From JBFWNZ01 sp050250795 (GTDB lineage: Bacteria; Pseudomonadota; Alphaproteobacteria; UBA8366), in the NCBI GenBank assembly GCA_050250795.1, contig JBFWNZ010000202.1, positions 1-7,065 on the forward strand: a DNA stretch of 7,065 nucleotides. Reading direction: 5' to 3'. A program made the position numbers and the translations under genes. The notes below the pieces were generated by a model, which saw nothing but the letters and a program-made list of their open reading frames with translations, was not told the DNA's origin and searched no databases. Below, piece after piece: positions 1-5,524 of this stretch. Numbering within the stretch: the stretch's first letter is position 1; the number at the start of each line of letters is the position of its first letter.

Positions 1-288
1 CGCGACGCGGTCCATGCGGCCGTCGTCCAGACGCTTCCCGCCGACGCGCGTCGGCTTGTCGTCCTTGGGATCGACATGCATGACATTGGACAGGTGGATC
101 GACGCTTCCTTCTCCACGATGCCGCCCTGCTGCTGCATCGTCTGGCGGGTGTGGCGCTTGACCACGTTCACGCCCTGGACGATGGCACGGGCCTCCTTCG
201 GCATCACGCGCAGGACCTCGCCGGTCTTGCCCTTGTCGCGGCCGCTCACCACGACCACCTTGTCGCCCTTTTTCACACGCGCGACCAT
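1..288 (-). CDS. rplX: 50S ribosomal protein L24, partial (C-terminus beyond window)
   Basis: L24 is an assembly-initiating protein of the large subunit that binds the 5' part of 23S rRNA and later sits near the tunnel exit. The reading frame starts MVARVKKGDKVVVVSGRDKG, the KOW-type beta-barrel start of bacterial L24. Further on it has KTGEV, a NVVKRHT segment near residues 40-46 and GGIVEKEASIHLSNVM around residues 54-69. The open frame runs off the left edge after 96 codons without a stop. Full-length family members are about 100-110 residues, so only the last few residues are missing. The ATG shares its A with the TGA stop of rplN (TGATG), and a near-perfect Shine-Dalgarno lies 5 nt upstream inside rplN. 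Translational coupling to L14 is inferred from this geometry. Confidence 0.96.
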   Translation of the reverse strand, partial: MVARVKKGDKVVVVSGRDKGKTGEVLRVMPKEARAIVQGVNVVKRHTRQTMQQQGGIVEKEASIHLSNVMHVDPKDDKPTRVGGKRLDDGRMDRVA

Positions 289-656
289 CAGAGCACCTCC
301 GGCGCCAGCGAAATGATCTTCATGAAATTCTTCGCCCGCAGCTCGCGCGTGACCGGGCCGAAGATGCGGGTGCCGATCGGCTCGCCCTGCTTGTTGATAA
401 GGACGGCGGCGTTACGGTCGAAGCGGATGGCGCTGCCGTCGGGACGGCGCACTTCCTTCGCCGTGCGCACGATCACCGCGCGATGCACGTCGCCCTTCTT
501 CACACGGCCGCGCGGAATCGCGTCCTTGATCGACACGACGATCACGTCGCCGACCTCGGCGGTCTTGCGCTTCGATCCGCCCAACACCTTGATGCACTGC
601 ACCCGACGCGCACCGGAATTATCGGCGACGTCGAGGTTGGTTTGCATCTGGATCAT
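288..656 (-). CDS. rplN: 50S ribosomal protein L14
   Basis: L14 is a large-subunit protein that contacts 16S rRNA at an intersubunit bridge with L19 and lies where the RsfS silencing factor binds in other bacteria. The 122-residue product is the usual length. It begins MIQMQTNLDVADNSGARRV and contains CIKVLGGSKRKTAEVGDVI, then VKKGDVHRAVIVRTAKEVRR and GTRIFGPVTRELR near the C-terminus, all family signatures. The ATG has AGGAG 9 nt upstream. In E. coli this gene opens the spc operon behind its own promoter. Here it follows rpsQ by only 31 nt, which favours co-transcription with the S10 genes. Its stop overlaps the rplX start by one base. Confidence 0.98.
   Translation of the reverse strand: MIQMQTNLDVADNSGARRVQCIKVLGGSKRKTAEVGDVIVVSIKDAIPRGRVKKGDVHRAVIVRTAKEVRRPDGSAIRFDRNAAVLINKQGEPIGTRIFGPVTRELRAKNFMKIISLAPEVL
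294..300 (-). promoter_or_regulatory. rplX ribosome binding site inside rplN
   Basis: The minus strand reads GGAGGTG here, a seven-base match to the anti-Shine-Dalgarno sequence, with 5 nt before the rplX ATG. It lies in the last codons of rplN (Glu-Val region), so coding and initiation signals are superimposed. Confidence 0.85.
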
Positions 657-665
657 TTACCAGAA

Positions 666-670
666 CTCCT
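666..670 (-). promoter_or_regulatory. rplN ribosome binding site
   Basis: AGGAG on the minus strand, 9 nt before the rplN ATG, in the 31-nt gap after rpsQ. It supports the chosen start. Confidence 0.8.
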
Positions 671-687
671 TCTTGGCCCGGCCGCGG

Positions 688-933
688 CTAGGCGTCTGCG
701 CTCTGATCGCCGATGACTTCCCAGCTCTTCTGCTTGGAAATCGGGCGACACTCGCGAATCTTCACCACGTCACCGACCTTGCAGACATTCGCCTCGTCAT
801 GCGCCTTGTAGCGCTTGGTGCGGCGGATGAACTTCTTGTAGACCGGATGCATCACGCGCCGCGCCACCTCGACCACGATGGTCTTATCCATTTTGTCGGA
901 CACGACGGTGCCCTGCAGGACTCGCCTCGACAT
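688..933 (-). CDS. rpsQ: 30S ribosomal protein S17
   Basis: S17 is an OB-fold primary 16S rRNA-binding protein needed for assembly of the 30S body. The 81-residue product starts MSRRVLQGTVVSDKMDKTIV. It carries HPVYKKFIRRTKRYKAHDE in the middle and VGDVVKIRECRPISKQKSW toward the end, the most recognisable S17 block. Length is normal for the family. The ATG is preceded by a purine-rich site (GGAGAGGG) that overlaps the rpmC stop codon, with a 14-nt gap between the two genes. It ends with TAG, and no promoter-like sequence was seen between it and rplN. Confidence 0.98.
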   Translation of the reverse strand: MSRRVLQGTVVSDKMDKTIVVEVARRVMHPVYKKFIRRTKRYKAHDEANVCKVGDVVKIRECRPISKQKSWEVIGDQSADA

Positions 934-940
934 CTTGCTA

Positions 941-948
941 CCCTCTCC
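941..948 (-). promoter_or_regulatory. rpsQ ribosome binding site overlapping rpmC stop
   Basis: GGAGAGGG on the minus strand, ending 7 nt before the rpsQ ATG. Its first G is the last base of the rpmC TAG stop, so a ribosome terminating on rpmC sits on this site. Confidence 0.75.
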
Positions 949-1148
949 TACGACGCCGCGACGCGGCGGCGTTCCGCCAGGATGGTCTTGATGCGCGCGA
1001 TGTCGCGCCGCACCTGCCGCACCCGCACGGTGTTCTCGAGCTGCCCGCTCGCCTTCTGGAAGCGCAGGTTGAACGCCTCCTTGCGCAGATCGACGAGCTG
1101 ATCCTTCAGTTCGTCCACCGACTTCTGGCGCACGTCTTCGGCTTTCAT
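948..1148 (-). CDS. rpmC: 50S ribosomal protein L29
   Basis: L29 is a small two-helix protein at the polypeptide tunnel exit next to L23, close to where trigger factor and SRP dock. The 66-residue product begins MKAEDVRQKSVDELKDQLVD and continues LRKEAFNLRFQKASGQLENT, then RVRQVRRDIARIKTILAER, the classical L29 pattern. The frame is open upstream to an ATG at 1292, but that extension lies wholly over rplP in another frame. The ATG at 1148 has a perfect AGGAGG 7 nt upstream and gives the normal family length, so it is chosen. Only 2 nt separate it from the rplP stop. Confidence 0.97.
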   Translation of the reverse strand: MKAEDVRQKSVDELKDQLVDLRKEAFNLRFQKASGQLENTVRVRQVRRDIARIKTILAERRRVAAS

Positions 1149-1150
1149 CG

Positions 1151-1573
1151 TTACGCCTCCTGTCCGCCCAGGCGGACGATGAAACGGGTGTCGACCGGCA
1201 GCTTCGCCGAGGCCAGCTCGAACGCCCGGCGCGCGGTGTCGGAGTCGACGCCGTCCAGCTCGAACATGATCCGGCCCGGTTTCACCCGGCACATCCAGAA
1301 CTCAGGCGACCCCTTGCCCTTGCCCATGCGCACTTCGGCCGGCTTCGCGCTCACCGGCACGTCCGGGAAGATGCGGATCCACACGCGGCCGGCACGCTTG
1401 ATGTGACGCGTGATGGCACGGCGCGCGGCCTCGATCTGGCGCGCCGTGAGGCGGCCCGGGGTCACGGCCTTGAGGCCAAAGCTGCCGAAGTTGAGGGCGG
1501 TCCCCCCCTTCGCATTGCCATGGATACGGCCCTTATGGGCCTTGCGGTATTTCGTACGTTTCGGGCTCAGCAT
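1151..1573 (-). CDS. rplP: 50S ribosomal protein L16
   Basis: L16 helps organise the A-site tRNA region of the large subunit near the peptidyl-transferase centre. The 140-residue product starts MLSPKRTKYRKAHKGR and contains FGSFGLKAVTPGRLTARQIE, then RVWIRIFPD near residues 63-71 and VRMGKGKG at 81-88. In E. coli the arginine of this last motif (Arg81) is hydroxylated by YcfD. It is retained here as Arg82. A family-typical FELASAKLPV follows near the C-terminus. Length is close to E. coli (136). The Shine-Dalgarno is weak: only purine-rich AAGAGAGA precedes the ATG within the 33-nt gap after rpsC, so coupling is less obvious than at its neighbours. Confidence 0.98.
   Translation of the reverse strand: MLSPKRTKYRKAHKGRIHGNAKGGTALNFGSFGLKAVTPGRLTARQIEAARRAITRHIKRAGRVWIRIFPDVPVSAKPAEVRMGKGKGSPEFWMCRVKPGRIMFELDGVDSDTARRAFELASAKLPVDTRFIVRLGGQEA
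1156..1161 (-). promoter_or_regulatory. rpmC ribosome binding site, decides the start
   Basis: AGGAGG on the minus strand, 7 nt before the ATG at 1148. It lies in the last codons of rplP (Gln-Glu-Ala). It rules for the short L29 start and against the in-frame ATG at 1292. Confidence 0.88.
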
Positions 1574-1606
1574 CGCCGGTCTCTCTTCTTCGCCTGGGCC
1601 TGGGGC

Positions 1607-2281
1607 CTAGCGTGTCTGCTGTTCCTGGGCGCGCTTGTCCTGGGCCATCGGGTCGTTCGCCAGGATTTCTCCCTTGAAGACCCAGACCTTGACGCCGCAG
1701 GTGCCGTATGTGGTGCGCGCGGTCGCGGTTCCATAATCGATATCGGCGCGCAGCGTGTGCAGCGGCACGCGTCCCTCGCGGTACCATTCCGTACGCGCGA
1801 TCTCCGCGCCGCCCAGCCGGCCGCCGCAATTGATGCGGATGCCTTCGGCGCCCAGACGCATCGCCGACTGCACTGCGCGCTTCATCGCGCGGCGGAAGGC
1901 AACGCGCCGGACCAGCTGGTTGGCGATGTTCTCGGCCACCAGCTTGGCGTCGATCTCGGGCTTGCGGATCTCGACGATGTTCAGCACCACCTCGGAGCCG
2001 CTCATCTTGCTCAGTTCCTGGCGGAGCTTCTCGATATCCGAACCCTTCTTGCCGATCACCACGCCGGGGCGCGCCGTGTGGATGGTCACGCGCGGCCGCT
2101 TCGCCGGGCGCTCGATCACCACCTTGGAGATGCCGGCCTGCGCCAGGCGATCCATGATGTAGCGCCGCAGCTTCAGGTCGTCATGCAGCAGCTGCGCATA
2201 GTCGCGGTCGGCGTACCAGCGCGAGTCCCAGGTGCGGTTGATGCCGAGCCGGAGCCCGACCGGATTGACCTTCTGACCCAT
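1607..2281 (-). CDS. rpsC: 30S ribosomal protein S3
   Basis: S3 lies in the 30S head at the mRNA entry tunnel, where with S4 and S5 it takes part in mRNA unwinding. The 224-residue product begins MGQKVNPVGLRLGINRTWDS. A type II KH domain follows, with VVIGKKGSDIEKL at about residues 74-86 and the nucleic-acid-binding GKKG loop at 77-80. The C-terminal domain has GRLGGAEIARTEWYREGRVP (residues 154-173) and LHTLRADIDYGTA right after it. The motif preceding this reads Asn-Cys-Gly-Gly, where I recall Ser-Gly in relatives. The ATG shares one base with the rplV stop (TAATG) and has GGGGAGG 7 nt upstream. The tail is short, polar and Gln/Lys-rich. Confidence 0.98.
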   Translation of the reverse strand: MGQKVNPVGLRLGINRTWDSRWYADRDYAQLLHDDLKLRRYIMDRLAQAGISKVVIERPAKRPRVTIHTARPGVVIGKKGSDIEKLRQELSKMSGSEVVLNIVEIRKPEIDAKLVAENIANQLVRRVAFRRAMKRAVQSAMRLGAEGIRINCGGRLGGAEIARTEWYREGRVPLHTLRADIDYGTATARTTYGTCGVKVWVFKGEILANDPMAQDKRAQEQQTR

Positions 2282-2661
2282 TACTCGGCCTCCCCGCGTT
2301 CCTCGACCACGATGGTGATATTGCTGAACGGCTTCTCGACGCGGCCGACGCGACCCCGGGCGCGGGCCCGGAAGCGCTTGACCACCATCGTCTTGCCGAC
2401 CGTCGCTTCCTTCACGAACAGGCGGTCGACATCCAGCTGGTGGTTGTTCTCCGCATTCGCGATCGCCGATTCCAGCACCTTGCGCACCGGCCCTGCGATG
2501 CGACGGCGCGAGAAGGTCAGCGCCGCCAGCGCCGCATCGGCGCGCTTGCCGCGGATCAACTGCGCCAGCAGGTTCAGCTTCTGCGGGCTGACGCGAAGCT
2601 GACGCGCCACCGCGCGCGCCTCGGTCTCCGCCAGCCGGCGTTCGGCCTTGGGCTTGCCCAT
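2281..2661 (-). CDS. rplV: 50S ribosomal protein L22
   Basis: L22 contacts all 23S rRNA domains, and its long beta-hairpin lines the exit tunnel constriction, a site of macrolide resistance mutations in other bacteria. The 126-residue product has the expected VSPQKLNLLAQLIRGKRADA segment, then VRKVLESAIANAENNHQLD. The hairpin follows as VVKRFRARARGRVGRVEKPF, then SNITIVV. It is longer than E. coli L22 (110), with extra residues at both ends, as I recall for Alphaproteobacteria. The ATG lies 2 nt after the rpsS stop, and GAGGGG at 2668-2673, inside the last rpsS codons, serves as ribosome binding site with 6-nt spacing. No deletion or insertion is visible in the hairpin. Confidence 0.98.
   Translation of the reverse strand: MGKPKAERRLAETEARAVARQLRVSPQKLNLLAQLIRGKRADAALAALTFSRRRIAGPVRKVLESAIANAENNHQLDVDRLFVKEATVGKTMVVKRFRARARGRVGRVEKPFSNITIVVEERGEAE
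2289..2295 (-). promoter_or_regulatory. rpsC ribosome binding site inside rplV
   Basis: GGGGAGG on the minus strand, 7 nt before the rpsC ATG and within the last codons of rplV. It supports initiation at the TAATG junction. Confidence 0.8.
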
Positions 2662-2663
2662 GA

Positions 2664-2942
2664 CTAACCCCTCTTCGCCTTCTTGTCGGCCGCGTGCCCG
2701 TAGAAGGTGCGCGTCGGCGCGAACTCGCCGAACTTGTGGCCGACCATGTTCTCGGTCACCAGAACCGGAATGAACTTCTGGCCGTTATGGACGCCGAAGG
2801 TCAGCCCCACGAACTGCGGCAGAATGGTCGAACGCCGCGACCAGGTACGGATGACCGTGTTGCGGCCCGACGCCCGCGAGGCTTCGGCCTTCTTCAGCAG
2901 ATAGCCGTCGATAAACGGCCCTTTCCAGACAGAACGCGTCAC
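2664..2942 (-). CDS. rpsS: 30S ribosomal protein S19, GTG start
   Basis: S19 sits in the 30S head with S13 and contacts the large subunit near the tRNA sites. The 92-residue product reads from the start (V/M)TRSVWKGPFIDGYLLKKAE. It continues with TWSRRSTILPQFVGLTFGVH, NGQKFIPVLVTENMVGHKFG and a basic tail ending HAADKKAKRG. These are S19 signatures, and the length equals the family norm. The frame has an upstream ATG at 3047, but that would put 35 unrelated residues over the end of rplB. The GTG at 2942 fits the conserved N-terminus and has GAGGGG 9 nt upstream, so it is chosen. The gap after rplB is 14 nt. Confidence 0.96.
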   Translation of the reverse strand: MTRSVWKGPFIDGYLLKKAEASRASGRNTVIRTWSRRSTILPQFVGLTFGVHNGQKFIPVLVTENMVGHKFGEFAPTRTFYGHAADKKAKRG

Positions 2943-2951
2943 TGCTCTACG

Positions 2952-2957
2952 CCCCTC
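2952..2957 (-). promoter_or_regulatory. rpsS ribosome binding site, supports GTG start
   Basis: GAGGGG on the minus strand, 9 nt before the GTG at 2942 and overlapping the G of the rplB TAG stop. No comparable site serves the far-upstream ATG at 3047. Confidence 0.82.
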
Positions 2958-3790
2958 TACCGATTCCGATGACGACGGCGGATGATCAGCGCGTCGCTGG
3001 CCTTCTTCGGCTTGCGTGTCCGCTTGCCCTTGGTCGGCTTGCCCCACGGCGTGACCGGATGACGGCCGCCCGAGGTGCGGCCTTCGCCGCCGCCATGCGG
3101 ATGGTCCACCGGGTTCATCGCGACGCCGCGCACCGCCGGCCGCTTGCCGAGCCAGCGGTTGCGACCGGCCTTGCCGAGATTGATATTCGCCTGGTCCGGG
3201 TTCGAGACCGCGCCGACCGTCGCCATGCAGGCGCCGTGAACCATGCGCAGTTCGCCCGAGTTCAGCTTGATCTGGGCATAGCCCTGATCGCGGCCGACCA
3301 GCTGGACATAGGTGCCGGCGGCGCGGGCGATCTGGCCGCCCTTGCCCGGCTTCATCTCGACATTGTGCACGATCGTGCCGATCGGGATGCTGCGCAGCGG
3401 CATCGCGTTGCCCGGCTTCACGTCCGCGCGCTCGCCCGAAATCACCGCGTCGCCCGCCTTCAGGCGCTGCGGCGCCAGGATGTAGGCGAGTTCGCCGTCC
3501 TCATAGCGGATCAGCGCGATGAAGGCGGTGCGGTTCGGATCGTATTCCAGCCGCTCGACCGTCGCCGGCATGTCGAACTTCGTCCGCTTGAAGTCGACCT
3601 TGCGGTAAAGGCGCTTCGCCCCACCGCCACGACGACGCGCGGTGATGCGGCCATAGTTGTTGCGGCCGCCGTTCTTGGTCAGGCCCTCGGTCAGGTGCTT
3701 GACCGGATCGCCTTTGTGCAGGTCGCCGCGGTCCACCAGCACCAGCTGGCGGGTACCGGGGGTTACCGGCTTGTATTGCTTGAGCGCCAC
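2957..3790 (-). CDS. rplB: 50S ribosomal protein L2, GTG start
   Basis: L2 is a primary 23S rRNA-binding protein needed for subunit association and peptidyl-transferase activity. The 277-residue product begins (V/M)ALKQYKPVTPGTRQLVLVD. It shows RNNYGRITARRRGGGAKRLY (residues 43-62), an SH3-like part with NVEMKPGKGGQIARAAGTY, and the invariant NPVDHPHGGGEGR (residues 226-238). His230 there corresponds to E. coli His229, tied to activity and subunit joining. A basic C-terminal tail ends in RRRHRNR. Length is close to E. coli (273). The start is GTG, 4 nt after the rplW stop, with GGGAG 9 nt upstream. No nearer ATG fits the conserved N-terminus. Confidence 0.98.
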   Translation of the reverse strand: MALKQYKPVTPGTRQLVLVDRGDLHKGDPVKHLTEGLTKNGGRNNYGRITARRRGGGAKRLYRKVDFKRTKFDMPATVERLEYDPNRTAFIALIRYEDGELAYILAPQRLKAGDAVISGERADVKPGNAMPLRSIPIGTIVHNVEMKPGKGGQIARAAGTYVQLVGRDQGYAQIKLNSGELRMVHGACMATVGAVSNPDQANINLGKAGRNRWLGKRPAVRGVAMNPVDHPHGGGEGRTSGGRHPVTPWGKPTKGKRTRKPKKASDALIIRRRHRNR

Positions 3791-3794
3791 GGTC

Positions 3795-4118
3795 CTAGAC
3801 TCCCGTCGTCACGTCGATCGAATGCCCGTCCGCGAGCGAGACGACCGCTTTCTTGTAATCGCTGCGCTGGCCGCGCCGGCCGCGGAACACCTTCCGCTTG
3901 CCCTTCTGGCGCAGCGTGTTCACCGCGTTGACCTTGACCTCGAACAGCTTCTCGACCGCCGCCTTGATCTCCGGCTTGGTCGCATCCAGGGGCACCCGGA
4001 AGGTCACCTGGTTATGCTGCGCGCCGAGCGTCGCCTTTTCGGTGATCACCGGGGAGCGGATGAGCTCATACATCCGCTCGCTGCTGATCGTGGTCTTCTT
4101 GAAATACTTCCAGCTCAT
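3795..4118 (-). CDS. rplW: 50S ribosomal protein L23
   Basis: L23 lies at the mouth of the exit tunnel and is the main docking site for trigger factor and SRP. The 107-residue product has MYELIRSPVITEKATLGAQH at residues 16-35, then PLDATKPEIKAAVEKLFEVK and VNAVNTLRQKGKRK, followed by a basic GRRGQRSDYKKA loop that belongs to the rRNA-binding region. The ATG at 4118 forms a 4-nt ATGA overlap with the rplD stop and has GGAGG 10 nt upstream. That supports this start over the internal Met16, which would give a more typical length but has no strong site. Some uncertainty about the first 15 residues remains. Confidence 0.95.
   Translation of the reverse strand: MSWKYFKKTTISSERMYELIRSPVITEKATLGAQHNQVTFRVPLDATKPEIKAAVEKLFEVKVNAVNTLRQKGKRKVFRGRRGQRSDYKKAVVSLADGHSIDVTTGV
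3800..3804 (-). promoter_or_regulatory. rplB ribosome binding site, supports GTG start
   Basis: GGGAG on the minus strand, 9 nt before the GTG at 3790 and inside the last codons of rplW. A closer AGGA straddling the rplW stop is too near the start to be the main site. Confidence 0.75.
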
Positions 4119-4735
4119 TTCAGCCGCGCCTCCAGGCCCTGCACCGCCGCCTCGGTCAGGACCAGCGTGTCGCGACGCAGAATGTCGTACACGTTGGCGC
4201 CCTGGACCGGCAGGACGTCGATGTTCGGAATGTTGCTCGCGGCGCGGGCGAAATTCGCCTCGATCTCGGCACCGCCAACGATCAGCGCGTTGGCCCAGCC
4301 GAGCGCCGCCAGCTTGCCGACCAGCATCTTGGTCTTGGGCTGTTCCAGCGCCGCGTCCTTCAGGACGATCAGCTTGCCTTCCGCCTGCTTTGCCGACAGC
4401 GCCGTCTTCAGCGCCAGGCGCCGCACCTTCTTCGGCAGGTCGTGTGCATGGCTGCGCACCACCGGCCCGAAAATCGTGGCGCCGCCGCGGAACTGCGGCG
4501 ACCGCATCGAGCCCTGCCGCGCACGGCCCGTGCCCTTCTGCTTGTACGGCTTCGCCGTCGTGCCGCTGATGTCGCTGATGCCCTTGGTCTTGTGCGTACC
4601 GGCGCGCCGCTTGGCGAGCTGGTAGTTGACCATACGGGCCAGGATATCCTTGCGCACCGGCACGCCGAACACCTCGTCGGCGAGCTCCAGCTCACCGGCC
4701 GCGGCATTGTCGAGCGTGATAATATTCGCCTTCAT
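4115..4735 (-). CDS. rplD: 50S ribosomal protein L4
   Basis: L4 binds 23S rRNA, and its extended loop lines the exit tunnel opposite L22. In E. coli it also represses its own operon through the S10 leader. The 206-residue product starts MKANIITLDNAAAGELELAD. The tunnel loop spans roughly residues 60-85, with AKPYKQKGTGRARQGSMRSP followed by QFRGGATIFGP, all positions conserved in appearance. The globular part includes ALSAKQAEGKL and NVYDILRRDTLVLTEAA near the C-terminus. Length is close to E. coli (201). The ATG follows rplC by 20 nt, with a purine-rich GGAGAGGA upstream (about 4743-4750). Because the cluster lacks an E. coli-like leader ahead of rpsJ, L4 autoregulation of that kind is unlikely here (inference). 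Confidence 0.98.
   Translation of the reverse strand: MKANIITLDNAAAGELELADEVFGVPVRKDILARMVNYQLAKRRAGTHKTKGISDISGTTAKPYKQKGTGRARQGSMRSPQFRGGATIFGPVVRSHAHDLPKKVRRLALKTALSAKQAEGKLIVLKDAALEQPKTKMLVGKLAALGWANALIVGGAEIEANFARAASNIPNIDVLPVQGANVYDILRRDTLVLTEAAVQGLEARLK
4129..4133 (-). promoter_or_regulatory. rplW ribosome binding site inside rplD
   Basis: GGAGG on the minus strand, 10 nt before the ATG at 4118, within the last rplD codons. Together with the ATGA overlap it favours the longer L23 start. Confidence 0.78.
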
Positions 4736-4755
4736 CGGCTCGTCCTCTCCCCGGC

Positions 4756-5505
4756 TCAGCTCTCGGCGCCGTCGCCGGACGTTTCTGCGACCGGCTCGAC
4801 CGCCGCCTCGCCGCCATTGCCCTTCAGGGCCGCCGGAAAGGGCAGGCCTTCCGGACGACGCGACTTGACCGCATCCTGGATCAGCACCCAGCCGCCCTCC
4901 GCACCCGGTACCGCGCCGCGGATCAGGATCAGGCCGCGCGCCGGATCGGTGGACACGACCGACACATTCTGCGTGGTGATGCGCCGGTCGCCGAGATGGC
5001 CGGCCATCTTCTTGCCCTTGAACACCTTGCCCGGATCCTGGCGATTGCCGGTGGAACCGTGCGAGCGGTGCGAGATCGACACGCCGTGCGTCGCACGCAG
5101 GCCGCCGAAATGGTGCCTCTTGATGACGCCGGCGAAGCCCTTGCCGATGGTCGTGCCGATGACATCGACCTTCTGGCCCGGCAGGAAATGCTCCACGCTC
5201 AACTCGGCGCCGACCTCAAGGGCCGCATCCGGGCTGATCCGGAACTCCACCACCTTGCGCTTCGGCTCCACATTCGCCTTGGCGAAGTGTCCGCGCAGCG
5301 CCTTCGTCACATTCTTCACCTTCACCGTCCCGGCGCCCAGCTGCACGGCGTCATAGCCGTCGCGCTCGGCCGTCCGCACGTCGACGACCTGGCAGCCGTC
5401 CACGCTCAGCACGGTGACGGGCACATGGGTGCCCTCTTCGGTGAAGACGCGGGTCATGCCCATCTTGCGGGCAATCAACCCCGTCCGCATCTGCGCCTGT
5501 GGCAT
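4756..5505 (-). CDS. rplC: 50S ribosomal protein L3
   Basis: L3 is an early assembly protein whose extended loop reaches toward the peptidyl-transferase centre. The 249-residue product starts MPQAQMRTGLIARKMGMTRV and carries the family block GVIKRHHFGGLRATHGVSIS at about residues 127-146. STGNRQDPGKVFKGKKMAGH follows at 151-170. E. coli L3 is methylated by PrmB on Gln150 in this loop. The aligned residue here is Asn154. The C-terminus extends about 35 residues past the E. coli end (209 residues), as an acidic, Glu/Gly-rich tail. The ATG at 5505 is chosen because GGAG lies 9 nt upstream. The in-frame ATG at 5550 would overlap rpsJ, and Met6 has no visible site although it opens the conserved MRTGLIA. 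Confidence 0.96.
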   Translation of the reverse strand: MPQAQMRTGLIARKMGMTRVFTEEGTHVPVTVLSVDGCQVVDVRTAERDGYDAVQLGAGTVKVKNVTKALRGHFAKANVEPKRKVVEFRISPDAALEVGAELSVEHFLPGQKVDVIGTTIGKGFAGVIKRHHFGGLRATHGVSISHRSHGSTGNRQDPGKVFKGKKMAGHLGDRRITTQNVSVVSTDPARGLILIRGAVPGAEGGWVLIQDAVKSRRPEGLPFPAALKGNGGEAAVEPVAETSGDGAES

Positions 5506-5514
5506 TTCTCTCGT

Positions 5515-5518
5515 CTCC
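5515..5518 (-). promoter_or_regulatory. rplC ribosome binding site, decides the start
   Basis: GGAG on the minus strand in the 19-nt gap after rpsJ, 9 nt before the ATG at 5505. It selects this ATG over those at 5550 and 5490. Confidence 0.75.
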
Positions 5519-5524
5519 GGCGTC

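Noticed and set aside
681..688. Palindrome GCCGCGGC at the rpsQ stop, considered as an operator or terminator
   Set aside because: Eight-base GC palindromes are common at this base composition. There is no T tract and no nearby promoter signal.
948..1292. Longer L29 starting at 1292
   Set aside because: The extra 48 residues overlie rplP in another frame and do not resemble L29. The start at 1148 has a perfect ribosome binding site and the family length.
1605..1833. Minus-strand frame overlapping the 3' half of rpsC (part of 1533-1829)
   Set aside because: It is an out-of-frame shadow of rpsC and rplP, Arg/Pro/Gly-rich, with no ribosome binding site or family resemblance.
1403..2602. Plus-strand open frame of 399 codons opposite rplP, rpsC and rplV
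   Set aside because: It is antisense to three certain genes, has no recognisable domain, and long antisense frames are expected in GC-rich coding DNA. The same applies to the plus-strand frames at 76-1101, 2969-3931, 3657-4625, 4442-5356 and 4996-5535.
2664..3047. Longer S19 starting at an ATG at 3047
   Set aside because: The 35 extra residues come from reading the end of rplB out of frame. The conserved S19 N-terminus begins at the GTG at 2942.
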